Shown: positions 40,623 to 53,347 of the stretch, piece after piece | How the letters are laid out: every line of letters starts with the position of its first letter | Position numbering within the stretch: the first letter of the stretch is position 1 | DNA from: Pegea sp. RAD2-039 | Lineage: Eukaryota; Chordata; Thaliacea; Salpida; Salpidae | Assembly (NCBI GenBank): GCA_034620365.1 | Contig: JAQGEQ010000258.1 | Location: 186,001-250,000 of the forward strand | Reading direction: 5' to 3' | DNA: 64,000 bases | Position numbers and translations under genes: made by a program | The notes under the pieces: generated by a model | Told to the model about the DNA's origin: nothing | What the model saw: only the letters and a program-made list of their open reading frames with translations | The model's database searches: none

Positions 40623-41249
40623 TTACTTACTAACATATCTCTTCTCAAAAATGATTTTTATAATATGTATTGCAGCAATTACAAAGACAAGAATGACAAT
40701 ATGAGTATTTTCTGGAGAAGGTGTAATAACTTGATGAATACCACCTAAAGTACATATTACTACCTGAATAATACTATATCTCATAGAGGTAACAATCCAA
40801 TTAATTCCAGTAAAACGCTTATCAAGTTTGAATGTAAATAAAACAGCGAATCCATTAAAGAGTACTGTATTGAAAATAGCCACTAAAATAAAATAGTGAA
40901 ACCTGTGGTAAATCAAAATAGTCATCACCAACATTGCTATGCTAAGACCACCAATTACATAAGTTGCAAGTCCTAATAAAAGCAAAATATATTACTTGCG
41001 ACTTCAAATTAATTGATTTGAATGACTTTCTAATCATAATGTTTATTATTGAGCAAATTTCTTTAAACTGTTATCTTTTAAGTAAGTTTAAAGACTACAT
41101 ACATAGTTATAAAACTTAGAAAATTATGGTCACAAACCTCTTATTGATCTTACATAAGCAAAATCAATAGAACCAGTTTTTTTAGAGCCACTATTCTGAT
41201 TGACCATAGAAATAGTATCAGGAACATCAACTGTATAATTGTCTTCCAT
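40623..41249 (-). CDS. Four-TM MARVEL-like membrane protein A, two exons
   Basis: Exons 41249-41138 and 40972-40623, phase 1 junction, 153 aa. The cytosolic N-terminus of about 30 residues is followed by DFAYVRSIRG and four hydrophobic segments at roughly residues 37-59, 64-84, 94-114 and 122-142. The size, four-helix layout and a charged residue entering helix 1 fit the MARVEL family (CMTM/MAL-like proteins of membrane apposition and trafficking). The match is by architecture rather than a diagnostic motif; another small tetraspan family is possible. A paralogue lies 410 bp upstream on the same strand with the same intron position and phase. Confidence 0.65.
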
Positions 41250-41658
41250 TTTCTGGCGCAGTATTTATTTTTGTTACCCTTAACCCTAAAAGCAATTAAT
41301 TACATTAATCGATCTGAGTAAGAATATTAGTTTAAAGAAATTTTAATGATAGAAAAATAAAATCAGTTTCAATTGCAGAGCTTTATACATATTTTCAGCA
41401 GTTTTTGCAATAAATTTATCAATTAATAAGAGTCATGATTAAGATAGATAGATTGATTAAAAAAAAACTTGCAAGGTACAAAAATTAAATTCATAATTGA
41501 TTGAAAAAACGTTCACATGCACGAAATTATAGTTCATGAAACAAAAATATTTACAGTTTTCAGATAATACGGAAAAAAATATAAGCACCGAAAGAGTAGA
41601 TAAAAGATTAAAAATACGAAACTATAAATTGTACCATCTAAGCTTTTATCATAAAAAT

Positions 41659-42473
41659 CTAATTATTAGTCATATTTTTGCTTCTAAACTCTTGAAATTG
41701 AAAATAAAATTTGACTCCGTGTAAAATAAAATCAAGAAAACCCAAAATAACTGCAACCACTCCAGCAACATTCAGCGAACTAGCAGCCAAAATACAAGAG
41801 GCTATGAACCAAAAAACTGCTTGAATAACTATATTAAGAAGCAATGTCATCGGCCAATTAATGATGGTAATCTTATCATTAAAACGAAATGCAAAAATAA
41901 AGATGAAAAAAAGATAGAGTATCAAACTAGTTATCCCAGTTGATAAAAGCATGCCATAGTTCCCTGATGCAGGTATCAAAATAAAAAGTATAACCAAACT
42001 GAGAAGAACAAAAGCCAGATTTGTGATTCCTATAAGAAAAAATGAACTTTTAATTTACAATAAAAATAAAACCTATAAAGAAAATATTATTTTACTATTA
42101 GTCTATAATTATATAAAATTAGATTAATAAAAAATACTTTAATCTTATATAGTATACCAAAAGCAAATAATAATAACAAATACCTTATATGGTAACTAGT
42201 TCTTATAGATAACATTTAACATTTACAAGTGAATATATTTAGCTTCACATCATTTGTAGGTTTTATAGTAGGAAATATATACAATAAATGAAATATCTTA
42301 ACATATAAACAAAAAAAACCTTGCAATGATTTAATGTATGAAAGATCCATAGTGAGACAACAGATCTGTTTTCTATTTGGAATAGGTTCAGTTGTTGGTT
42401 GATAAGGACTACTTTGAGAAATCATGGAAGTATCCACTGTAAAGTCTTCATCTGCCTTGTCAACTTCTTGCAT
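41659..42473 (-). CDS. Four-TM MARVEL-like membrane protein B, two exons
   Basis: Exons 42473-42320 and 42029-41659, phase 1 junction, 174 aa. The N-terminal tail is longer (about 45 residues, rich in Asp/Glu/Ser/Pro) than in protein A. LSYIKSLQG then sits where A has FAYVRSIRG, and the intron interrupts the same Gly codon. Four hydrophobic segments follow, with FNDKITIINW between TM2 and TM3 (A has LDKRFTGINW). The C-terminus is polar (FQEFRSKNMTNN). Shared structure, order and the INW motif show that A and B arose by tandem duplication, followed by considerable divergence. MARVEL assignment is inferred from architecture. Confidence 0.65.
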
Positions 42474-44779
42474 TTTGAATAAAGAAGTTTACTGAACACT
42501 TTTCTAAAACCTAAATATTAACTTTAGTTAATATAATTTAAACAGAGTATTTTCAAAGTATGCTTATATAAAGTAGACTTTTGTTTTAAGAATCATTAGC
42601 CTGAATTTTGTAAATAAATAAAAAATAAATAAAGGATTACTGTCTTTAAAAGTTATTCTAAATATATTTTCACAAATATAAACCATTTAAAGTAAAAGTT
42701 GTATATCTAAATTTTTTTTATAATAGATTTCTTTTATATATCAATTCTCAAGGACAAAAGGCTTTGAATAAATATTTAGTGACAAAAATTTAATGGTAAA
42801 ATATTTAGCATCAACAAAAGTCTATATAATTTTTCTATTTTAAAACAATCACCACTAACATAATAAAAGTATAAATTTCAAACAAAGGTAATATTACAAA
42901 TTATATACCAAGCAAAAATTATCAGATGAAAAAATAAATGTATACAATAATAAATGTTTAATAAATGTTATTACACGGATATTTATGTAGATGTTTAAAA
43001 ACCGGAAAAACAAGAAGCTGTGCAAAAAGTAAACCGAATAACGTAAAAAAAATTAGAAAAATGTATAAAATTGTTGTTGATTTACCAAAAAAATAATTTA
43101 TAAAATCGTTTTTATGTAAAAAGCTCCTTTCTGCTTCTAGCTGTTTTAAATCAACTTAAAAAACACAGGAAACAAATTTCAGACGGTTGAAAATGAATTC
43201 AAAATAGAGATGACAATAAAAATAATCTAAAATTCAGCAGGAATAAAATTTTTCCAAAAAAAAACTCCTTTAAAAATCTTTTCTAAGCTTTTTCCACAAA
43301 TTTTCTTAAAATAAAATTACAAAATCTTGAAAAATATTTGAAGTACTAGATAAAGATTATATTGATTTTTTTATTTAAGTAATAAGTAATTACGAAATAT
43401 AAAATAAATCGAAAATAAAAACATACATCTACGTGATTTGATAACGATTTTAAATTAATGATATAAGCGGTAATGAAAAACTGTTTGGAGTAATATATTA
43501 TCCAATTAGCAAAAGAACGATAGTTTAAATCAGGTACGAGTAATTCAAATTAATGAAAATCTTAAGTTCTTAGCTCTTTCATGACAGGACTAGAAATTGA
43601 TCTTTATTAGTAAACATGTAATTATATTTTATATTTAATTTAAAGTCAGTTGTTCCATATTTAGGTTTATTACTAACATTTCTTCAAACCTATCGACTTT
43701 CCTTACATTCAAGGTAGTTTAAATAATATTCATAAAAAACGCTCACAAAAAAAAAAAAGTCAATCACACAATTACGAAAACACAGTTCTTTGTATTTACT
43801 AATCTGTAGAACAAGAATCTTTTATAAGCTTATAATTCACAAATTCCATGTTTTGAGTTTCGAATTGCAAGGTGAATAAAAACTTGATGGATAAAAACGG
43901 AATAAAAATCTGATGCTGCATATCAAAGTTGTTGAAAAATAATAAAAAAGAAATGAAATAATTATATGTTAAGTAATAATTACTAACTAGAAGCTACTGA
44001 CTTGATAGTGTAGCTGATTAGCAAGTTTAAGGACATTTTGACAAAAACTAAAAGCATTCTACAGATACAAAGCATTTTTTCGTGACTACAGCAAACTGAG
44101 CACTAAGTTTAATGTTCTGAAGAACCCAACTTAAGGATTGCAAAGTTACTCAACTTTAAATAATTGATACAGTTTTTTATTTCACTATACTACCGTATAT
44201 ACTACTTGCTTAAGGTTCTTTACTACCTTCAACCACCAAGCACAAGATTAGGCAGTTTTTTAGCTAGGTATTATAGGAAGACGTTTTTGGATCAAATTGT
44301 TAGAAGAATAACAAGTTTGTAATTCATACCGATAATCATAAATAAAATTGATTAATTTTTTTAACAAGCTCTGAGCAAAAGATTTGAGGCAAAACCACTT
44401 ATAGATGGTAGAAGTCCAGGACCAAAGGAATAAAGGGGATAATATTCGTAGCGGCAAAAGATCAATTACTACCTACCTGGCAAACGGGTTCTTTAATTTC
44501 TGGGAAACAAATAAACCAACCAAAATCAAATTTATAAACAAATCACTATAATGTCATTAATTTTTCAAATTTATGAAATCACAGATTGTATTCAACAAAA
44601 TGATAAAAGTTTTATATTACTGTATTTAAGAAAGAAGTATTTCATGATATCTATATACATTTGTCAGCAAATAAAAACCAAAAAATATTTCTTAAATATT
44701 AAAATAATTAATAAAACTTCTTAAATGCAGAATAACAAAAATTGAATTTAGGCAAATGACATCTTCTCTAAAAACTAGT
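42474..44779. other. Intergenic sequence, nothing recognised
   Basis: AT-rich. It includes the upstream region of MARVEL-like gene B. A 65-codon minus-strand frame at 44260-44457 shows no family resemblance and no supporting splice context. Confidence 0.5.
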
Positions 44780-44789
44780 TGCCAAAAAA

Positions 44790-45226
44790 GTAAAAATAAA
44801 AGTTGATCTAGTTTGATTGAAGTGATTCAAAATTAATTAAAAAAAGAATCTGATAAAAGTATTGAAGAATTGAATCAACTTCTGATTGTTAGTAATAAAA
44901 GTGAAATTGAGAAACAAAAAGACCTTGATCCACAAAATTCTTTGACACCGATCATTTAAAACCCTGTAAATACGTCAAAACAAAATATACACGTCAATTT
45001 AAAAGCGATGAAGATGAAATTTGTATCTTGTGCAGATTGAATCTTATGACTTCAAGTCGATCTTAATGATTAAATTGATTAAATGACAAAAAAATAGAAG
45101 ATGCTCTTTGCTATTTGCAAAATCTACAAGTTGGTCCAAATAAAGAGCATCTCCAAAGACGATAACAAGAAAATAGAAGAAACAGTGAAAGCAGTTACTG
45201 CTATTTAAGAGAATAGGGGATCTTCA
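44790..45226 (+). pseudogene. Decayed coding-like sequence of unknown origin
   Basis: On the + strand, protein-like stretches follow one another but are broken by stops and frame changes. A Leu/Lys/Glu-rich part (ESDKSIEELNQLL, SNKSEIEKQKDLDPQN) is followed in another frame by DTDHLKPCKYVKTKY, QFKSDEDEICILCRLN, and then by IEDALCYLQNLQVGPNKEHL. No intron signals fit the breaks. It could be a dead retrocopy. It overlaps the expected 3' UTR of the opposite-strand SHP-2 gene, whose stop is at 45227. The source gene was not recognised. Confidence 0.3.
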
Positions 45227-48200
45227 TCATCCGCGCTGGACATAGGAGCTTGTACGAGCAACCGTTGATGAAGGTGAGTTGGTGTACATGGCGTTTGTGT
45301 TTTCATAAATCCTCGAGCTTTGAGTTGGTAAAGGTGTAGTGGGAACACTTCCACCAATACTGAAATTGAATTATTTGTCAGAAAGTTTCTACAACCAAAT
45401 CTAATTTCACTAACATAGAACTTGAACGTGGAGAAATCAAAACTGGGGAATTGAGATGGTTAGGGGTAGATGGGACATAACCTACTGATTGCTGCATCTG
45501 AAACTAATTTAATTTATTTTTTATAGATATATAATATAGATATATGAAGCAAGTTTCAGCAGATAAAGTAGTGAGAAAATAAAACTTGCTTCTTACATAA
45601 AGCGGCTGTCACAAAACAATATTTATTTGGCATTAGAAAAAGTTCTAGAAAAACTCAGAAATTGGGCTTACGTCACAAACATCATCAGGCTGTTTTCGTG
45701 TATTCACATATTCAGGTGTGCCGGGAATCTAGTAGAACAAACTGTTGTTTGATACTGATGAAGTTGGATAAAGAATTTTTAGTGAATCTTTGATTTTTAT
45801 CTTTAATGAGAGATTTTGGAAAATACAAATTATCTTGAAAAAACTCGAAGACGATGAAAGAATTTCAAATTGAAAATAGATTTGCAAATAAGAAAATGAA
45901 TTATACCCTGTGTTGCGCTTGCATTCGTTGTGTTAGTGTTTCAACATGATGTTTGACAGCAAAATAAACAAATTGATATTGATCAAGTGTTTGAACCATC
46001 CCTGAGCGCTGGTTGCGAACCAAATGAATATTTCGATATATATCTATATCACAATCTAAACCTGTTTAAAACATTTGTACAAATCATCAATTATAATATC
46101 GATAAGTTGAAAGAAAATAAAAGAAAGTAATTTTGTTTATGGAAAAGAAAGATTTTTTTAATTTATTGGAATGATATTAAGCAAATAAAACAGTTTCTAT
46201 TTCAATCAATTTATATATTTATATTTCAAAATATTTTTATCGATAAAATTGAAGACAATTCTAAAAATTTGAAATTGAAACCTTGTTGTCGTATCATGTC
46301 GAGTATTATATCTACAACAATAAAAGTCCCAGATCTGCCTATTCCAGCACTGCAATGAACCACCACTGGACCAGGAGTTTTCAGTTGAGACTTGATGATA
46401 AAAACAAAATAAATTATTTTATTGAAAATTTATCGATAAATTGCAAAGTTGACATTAAGAACTTACATAACGAGAGTTGATGGTCATAAGGAAATCTAGA
46501 ACTTGTCCTGGGTCATCAGGTATACCATGGTCAGGCCAGGCTTTGTAATGGTAATGGTAAACTACTCGTTCTTTTTCTTCCTGAAAAAAGTAGTATTGAA
46601 GACAAATTCAAGTGGAAGAAAGCTGATGTAAGTACTTCACCACTTTTACTAAGTTTGAATTGACGGGCAATATAGCCATGTGCTTCAGTTTTTTGGATAT
46701 TGTTGACGATATATTTGCCATAAACTAAAGTTTCGTCGACATTAGGCCAATACCGTGCACACTTATTCTACATTAAGTTGTAATTGGTGATTTAAAACTA
46801 GTAAAAAGTTGTAAGATATCAATTGAAGTAGGAACCAACCCGTTTACGTTCTATTTCTTTAGTTGTCATCACAATAATTGAAGAGTTTTCTTGATAAACC
46901 ATTTGCCAGAAGTCACTTATAGTATCTACCAAGCAACCCTGGGTTGATATATAAACTTTACTGCTACAATTTGGACCAATCTCTTCAAGATCAGGCTAAA
47001 AAAGTTGATGACAACAATTAGTTTGAATAAAAGAAATTGTATTTCAAATAATTTACTCGAATGTAATTTGCGTTGATATAATCTGATCCAGGTTTGCTTG
47101 AATCAACATCATTCAAAATCACTCTTGTTTTATCGACTGCAAAGATTGTTGAAATAACAAAAATATTAGTAAAGTTAGAACGTACAAGGAAGTATATTTT
47201 TATAACGATTTTTCTTCAGGTTTTCTGGTTTGGAACCTTCTTTTCGACTGTGAAAGTGTTTGGATTCTTGTTGTTGTAAGTTCTAGTAATATTTAGTTAC
47301 AGAAATTTGATAATATCAATCAAGCAAGTTACTTCAAACTCTTCCCAGAATCCACTTTTCCCACCAGTTCCAATTACTTCTAATTCTTCAACTCGCTTTT
47401 GTATAGAAGCAGCATAAAATCGAGTTGCATTATAAGGTTGTTTTAAAGTAACAACTGTGCCTGTCTTCTCAACCATTGCATTCTGCCTGTGATGCTCAAT
47501 TAACTCTGCAAGTGTTACAAACACTTGACCAGCTCCAACTTCAAACTGGTCACCTTGTTGCGCCAATTGAAAGCTTCCATCAGGCTGCAGTACATCAAGA
47601 TTTCGTTGTTCAAATCACAAAGAATAAGAAAAGATAAAAAATAAAAGAAAGATAAATATTTAAAGATGAAAACTGACTTCAATAATAAAGATGGAATTAA
47701 ACTTTTAAAACATGTCAAAAAGATTGTCATGATTTTATTAGAGATTTTGGCCTTAAAAAACATCTTTCACCAAAACAAAATGGGACATTTAGACAATGGA
47801 AAGTACAAACGAGCTTTTAGGTCATCGAATTTGAAGTATCAAGTTTAAATCTGAAAGATTAGAAAATAAATATTATCAATAAATTGTTTGGAATTTTATC
47901 AGAATTTTGAAATCAACAAATTTCAGTTTTTGGAAATCTTATGAGCTTCTGCAAAGAATTAGTCAGTTACTTATCATGATGTATACTTACATCTGAGAAA
48001 CACAGAAATAAAAACAGCTAATATTTGTTTTGTTGCATCAAGTATAGGAACTCTATTTACTAACTAGAAACTTCAAAGAGTGTTATAAAAAACAAAGAAA
48101 ATGTCAATAAATATTTGTAATATTGAAATACCTCAGAAATACAAAAGTTATTATGAAATAGAATTATTTCAAACAAAACAAACCCGATGTAGAATCATGA

Positions 48201-49364
48201 CATGAATAACTTTGTCTTCCACTCTGACAGTAAGAACAAAGTCACCAGGTTTACTGATACTCTCGCGAACCAGAAAGCTTCCATTTTTGCCCTTTTCGAG
48301 CAAAATAGCTTCAGCCTGTTTACCTGAAGTGTTTCCATGAAACCATCTAAAATTCATTATACTCATCTGTCAGTCAAAAACTTTGAAAATAAAAAACCTT
48401 TCTGATGTTGGATCAGCACACGGTAGAGGAAATTTTAGTTCAATTACTTCACCATTACTTTCACGCAACTGGCCATGATTTTCATTGTAAAATTGCACAA
48501 GTTCAGTTAAAGATGCAAATTTTTCGCCACCATATAAATCATAGAAGTCTTCTGTGCTTTGAATCTTAATATGTGTAACATCATTTTCCCTCCTGTGTAT
48601 AATTGATAAACATAAAATGTTGAGACAAATAATTACTTTCTTCAAATAAAAAAAAAACAATTTTAAAGAATTCTGTATAATTACTGCGATTTTATAAAAT
48701 TTCAATTTGAGTAGTCACGCTACTTAATATAAAAATTGACATAATTTAAGTTAAAATTTCAACTTTTACATTTTAAATTTAGTCTAAAGTTGTGAATATT
48801 AGGCTGAGACTCGTAGGCCGAAGTAGTAGATATAAGGAAGTCAATATTTATACTTCCTCAGTGCCTTGCGAAAATAATTTCATTATGGTGGAGAACAGCG
48901 TGTGCTGAACTACCTTCAGTCTTTAGATCAGATGTTTATTAACACAGCCCCAGTGACCTAGGTTAGTGACCCAGAAGCCAACAAATTGTAGGTTTTATTT
49001 CAGATTTTCTCTTTCATAAGCTGACAAGACACATTTACTGGGATGTTATTGTTGTAAAGTTTTAGAGTTGAAGAAGTTGTAAATAGATTAAATGGGATTT
49101 TGTTGAAGTTTATACTCATGTTATAATTGACTACAGTTATAAGAAACATACCTAACAGATATCGTAAAATCACCAGGCTTGCTTGTACTTGGTCTTGCAA
49201 GAAAGCTACCATGTATTCCTCTTTCCATTAATAACCGCTCTGCTTGTGCACCAGTTATATTTGGATGAAACCATCTAAATAAATGAAAGTCAACTTACAG
49301 TACAACCAATATATACAAATTCATAACAATAAATATCAGGTTACCTTTTTGATACTGATGTCAT
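45227..49364 (-). CDS. PTPN11: SHP-2 / corkscrew tyrosine phosphatase, 15 exons
   Basis: Cytosolic protein-tyrosine phosphatase acting downstream of receptor tyrosine kinases, generally promoting Ras/MAPK signalling. Minus-strand exons: 49364-49345, 49274-49152, 48592-48398, 48346-48184, 47584-47333, 47282-47186, 47136-47057, 46995-46840, 46767-46636, 46580-46467, 46390-46282, 46061-45907, 45728-45672, 45497-45415, 45359-45227. All phases agree; 622 aa (human 593). N-SH2 (~6-105) has [15 protein letters not shown] and [13 protein letters not shown]2 (~112-215) has [12 protein letters not shown] and GSFLVRES. The PTP domain (~245-520) has [18 protein letters not shown], the WPDHG loop with Asp 423, the [13 protein letters not shown] loop with catalytic Cys 457, and the QRSGMVQT Q-loop. 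Two tail tyrosines are in YxN context (PEYVN ~539, IYENT ~597), matching the Grb2-binding tail sites of vertebrate SHP-2. Confidence 0.97.
48785..48995. repeat. Less AT-rich inserted element in an SHP-2 intron
   Basis: Lies in the intron between the two N-SH2 exons. It is clearly more GC-rich and complex than the flanking poly-A/T-like intron sequence, with a short inverted pair (ggaagtc...tacttcc) near its left part. It resembles the remains of a SINE or other short repeat, but I see no second copy or clear pol III boxes. Confidence 0.25.
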
Positions 49365-52016
49365 TTATGCAATGGAACAAATTTGAGCTTAATGAAAAAG
49401 TGTTCAAAGATTTTATCAAATGTGATATTCTAGTAAAACACTAAATACTTTAAGAATAATAAAAAGTCATTATTTAACATTAATTGTAATATAATACTTG
49501 TCCTATCACTCAAAATGAACAAAACACAATTCAATTTTATAATTCAACTTTACAAATAAGTTTAATTCTTAAACTATAAAATTTTATTCAATTTTTTTTA
49601 TCAATTTCAACAATTTAATAACAAAAGTTGATAATAAATATTGCTCAGAATAATAAAATTAAAATATTTTATCATATAATTAAATTTATAATAAATTGCT
49701 ATTTATAATCAAACTCACAAAGGCATAAACAAAATATGAAAATTACTCAATTAATTAAGTAATTAGTTTTCTCAACATCTTTGCATAACATGGTAACAAA
49801 TAAGTTTAAAGATTTATATATACAAACAATTGTAAAAAAATAACTAAATAAAAAACTGCTTATATATAAAATTATTACAGCTTTATTAAGAAAGATTATA
49901 ATTGATTTATTTCAAAATATTCCTAAATTTATGAAGTTTTTAAGTAAAAACAAATAATTTGACAAGTTTAATAAAATAGTTGAAACAATTTTAGTTGATT
50001 TCAAAACAAATTAAAATTTTATTCATTTTAATCAACAACAAAAACATGCTGTCAGTAAACATTTAGTAGAATTAACTAAAATCATTTAAGAAACAGAATC
50101 AAATAAAAGTTAGGAAGTTTAATAAACCTTTAAAAACACTGAGATATAAAAATACTTGAAAAGAAATTTTATCTATTCTATGTAATTTAAAAAAAAGAAG
50201 AATCCAACCAAAAATAAGTATAAAAATAAATAAGAACAGAAGTAGAAGTTTTTTAAACCTTTATTTATTTTTGTTATTGAAATTAAATAAAACAAATACT
50301 GATAAAATATTGAATCAACTTTTCACCAATTACATTTCTAAAGAAGGTTTTCTGTACACTTAACATTTATCTAAAGGTTAGTAATTACGTAAGAATATAT
50401 CATTAATCTCTAAAATATTTACTACAAGGAATCTGCTAAAAATATTTATCAAATTCATGACAAAATTATATTAGAGGGAAAACTATTAAAGATGCTACGC
50501 ATGAATGGCGTGTCATAATTTCAAAACAACAATTATTTGACTGAAAAATGCATTAGTGAAAGACGAGCTTGCTATTAATCTAGAGAAAATGCGATTGCTA
50601 AAAACAATTTTACAACTCTTATGCAATTTAAAAAGAATCATGTAATTATAATTACAATAAAATATCGACTTTGAATTTGAAATAGAACAGATTTAATATA
50701 ACTAGACGGCAAAATCAAGCAGATAAAGACAATGCAGAGAAAGATTGAATATTTCTTAGAAAATGGTAATCAGTGAGTATCCTACAAAATCTAGCTAATA
50801 ATAGCACTAATTAGTTAAGATATAAAGTGCTGAAAAGTTGACTTAATCTAAAAATATTTCTCCTGTTTTTGCTAATTCTTGTAAAGTAGTTGATAATTTA
50901 TATTGTTTTATGGCACTACTTTATTATTCATTATCAATTTATAGTATTATTTAACGGTATTGAGCAGTGATCTACACATTTTTATGTTTAATTTTTTTGA
51001 TCAATATGATCTTGATCAATTTTTTGAGTAATATGCGACTTGCAAGAACTTTTTTAGAATATTTAGTTATATACCGAAAGCTTCACAAGGCAGTGTTTTG
51101 TTGATTCTTAAACTGTATGTAGGTGAAAAGAAACTGGCGGTTTAAATTAAGAAACGATACTTGTAGCAAGAGTTTTTGTATCATTAGGCCCTGTGATATA
51201 ATTGAATTGTATGATATTACAATATTTTACGTCATATGTAAATGACTTATCGAGTTTTGCTTGATTGCTCTACTAGAGCCGGACGTGGGGGTGCGCCTGT
51301 TTTTCAGCTGTTAGGAGACTTGAGGTGGTGGACGGTATCGAGTCGGAAGCTCTGCACACTCTATTCAGGTCGAGTGTTTTCGCAAAAATGTTGCTTTATA
51401 ATTCCATCTGGTTGGCCATGTTCGCTGTTAGAGCTGTTGAATTTGACCGTGGTAATGTTTGTGTTGTATAACGTTGTTATTATTCGCCTTTTACAATTGA
51501 GTAAAGCTCTCCTAAAGAGTTTCTTTTTTCATTACAGGCCCTGAACTAAACTCTTAGATATCTTTGATAAAACTTTTTTTTTTACTCTCAAGTCTTAAAT
51601 CAGCTTACTTTTACTTTGTAAAAATGCTTTTTAACATATCAGCCCACATTCAACAAGATTGTCTGCTTCACTTTTAGTGAAATGGATCAGTTTAGGAAGA
51701 TACTTCATCCACTAGTTTAAAAAGGTAGCTTTTTGCTAAATTAGTAAAAATTTTCAAATGTGAATTAATTTGAAAATACTAATTATTGAAGTTTCTAATG
51801 CTTAGTACTAAATTAATTTGTTAAAATATAATTTTGTTGGTTAATGTATATAAGATAAGATATGGATGCAAGATAAAGACTAAGATTTTTTTATATATAA
51901 TATACTGTTTTAAAAAGCCATAATGCATGCCCAAAAAGTATACAATTACGTAACAAACGAAGGTCAATTTGTAGAAATTAAGCACATAAAATTCTTGTTA
52001 TTGTTACGCAGTTAAG
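49365..52016. other. Divergent intergenic region between SHP-2 and UBE2R
   Basis: The two genes are transcribed away from each other, so both promoters should be here. The left 1.9 kb is extremely AT-rich. A GC-richer block at 51241-51545, about 0.5-0.8 kb upstream of the UBE2R start, could be a 5' leader exon, promoter element or repeat. Its 100-codon frame shows no family resemblance. Confidence 0.4.
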
Positions 52017-53347
52017 ATGGCATTACCAAAAGCCAGCTCCGCAAAACTTTTAGCTAAAGAATTACAAAATTTACAAGAAGAACCCATGGAAGGATTTCGA
52101 ATAGAGTTGGTTGATGAAAGAAATTTGTATGATTGGCAAGTAGCAATTTTTGGACCTCCCGGTACTTTATACGAAGGAGGTTACTTTAAGGCAGTTATTC
52201 GATTTCCTGGCGATTACCCTTTTTCTCCACCAACTTTTAAGTTTGTTTCTAGAATGTGGCACCCTAACGTTTTTTCAAACGGAGAGGTGATCTTTTTAAA
52301 AAAAAAATTATACCAAAGAAAGTTTATTCATGATAGATTTATTTACAGAATAATCTTAAAACATTTTTATATGTAATTCTTAAACTAAAAAGATTTAACA
52401 TACAGTATTCTTCATTACTTTAATAAATTTTAAAAACATATCTCTATCTCAATTAGTTATAATTTTCATCTGTTCTTGTGCAGTACAAATATTTCAATTT
52501 TTAACTCAACAGGTTTGTATTTCTATCCTACATCCACCAGTTACAGATGTGACGAGTGGTGAGCTGCCACAGGAACGTTGGAACCCGACACAAAACGTTC
52601 GAACCATCCTTATGAGTGTAATCTCTTTGTTAAATGAACCTAACACATCTTCACCCGCGAATGTAGATGCCTCAGTGATGTTTCGTGAATGGAAGGAAAG
52701 TAAAAATACTAGATATAAAGAATATGTTTTGAGAGAGGTAGATCTATTTTACTTATTTTCTTTCTTTTAGGCTAAACTTATCACAAATATGTTGGTTAAT
52801 TTATATTAGATTATTAAAATTTTCACATACTAATAAACTTGTTATATTTTTATTAAGCTATTATTTCAAACTCTAAACTAAATAGATAAAACTTAGAAAA
52901 AAAATTTAATTATTTACTTACAACTTTTTTCTTTATCTAGTTTCTTCAACATTGATCAAAATGTTGACTTACTATTATAGTTTTTAATGAAAATTATAAC
53001 TGATATATTTAAAATGAACTCTAGCAGGTTAAATATATGATTTTGATAAAAATAGCTTTTTTAGACAAAGTTTTATGAATGCTCTGTCGAATTACTTTTA
53101 GAAAATAAATAAACTCTGTTCATTGTCTTCCATGTAGCTATAGAAGATTTAATTTATGAATATTTTGTTGTTGACTGATTAATAGGTAGAAGCCACGAAA
53201 GATGACGCTCTTCGTGATGGTATTACTGTACCAACCACAGTAGATGACTATTGCGTGAAAACTATTGAAAAACCACAACCCAGCTTTACAAGCACCTTTG
53301 ATTTTGATGAATCTATGGATTCAGATATTGATGACGACCAATATTAA
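52017..53347 (+). CDS. UBE2R2: CDC34/UBE2R-type ubiquitin-conjugating enzyme E2, three exons
   Basis: E2 that works with SCF cullin-RING ligases, passing ubiquitin from its active-site Cys to substrates or growing Lys48 chains. Exons 52017-52286, 52513-52737, 53186-53347, all phase 0, 218 aa (human UBE2R2 238). The UBC fold covers about residues 8-170: [56 protein letters not shown], then VCISILHPP with catalytic Cys 92. The acidic-loop insertion characteristic of CDC34/UBE2R is present ([17 protein letters not shown]), followed by [20 protein letters not shown]. The tail keeps [12 protein letters not shown] and ends in a short acidic patch ([12 protein letters not shown]) rather than the long acidic tail of vertebrate proteins. 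A near-identical second copy of exon 3 lies at 59926-60087. Confidence 0.95.

Noticed and set aside
44260-44457. 65-codon minus-strand frame
   Set aside because: No similarity, no neighbouring exons in compatible phase.
39507-51325. Shared ctgttaggagac 12-mer between the SINE-like element and the 51.3 kb island
   Set aside because: Shared 12-mers are expected by chance in 64 kb; flanking bases do not align.
51242-51544. 100-codon + strand frame as a small protein gene
   Set aside because: No recognisable motif, no family resemblance, and it sits in a GC-rich noncoding-looking block.
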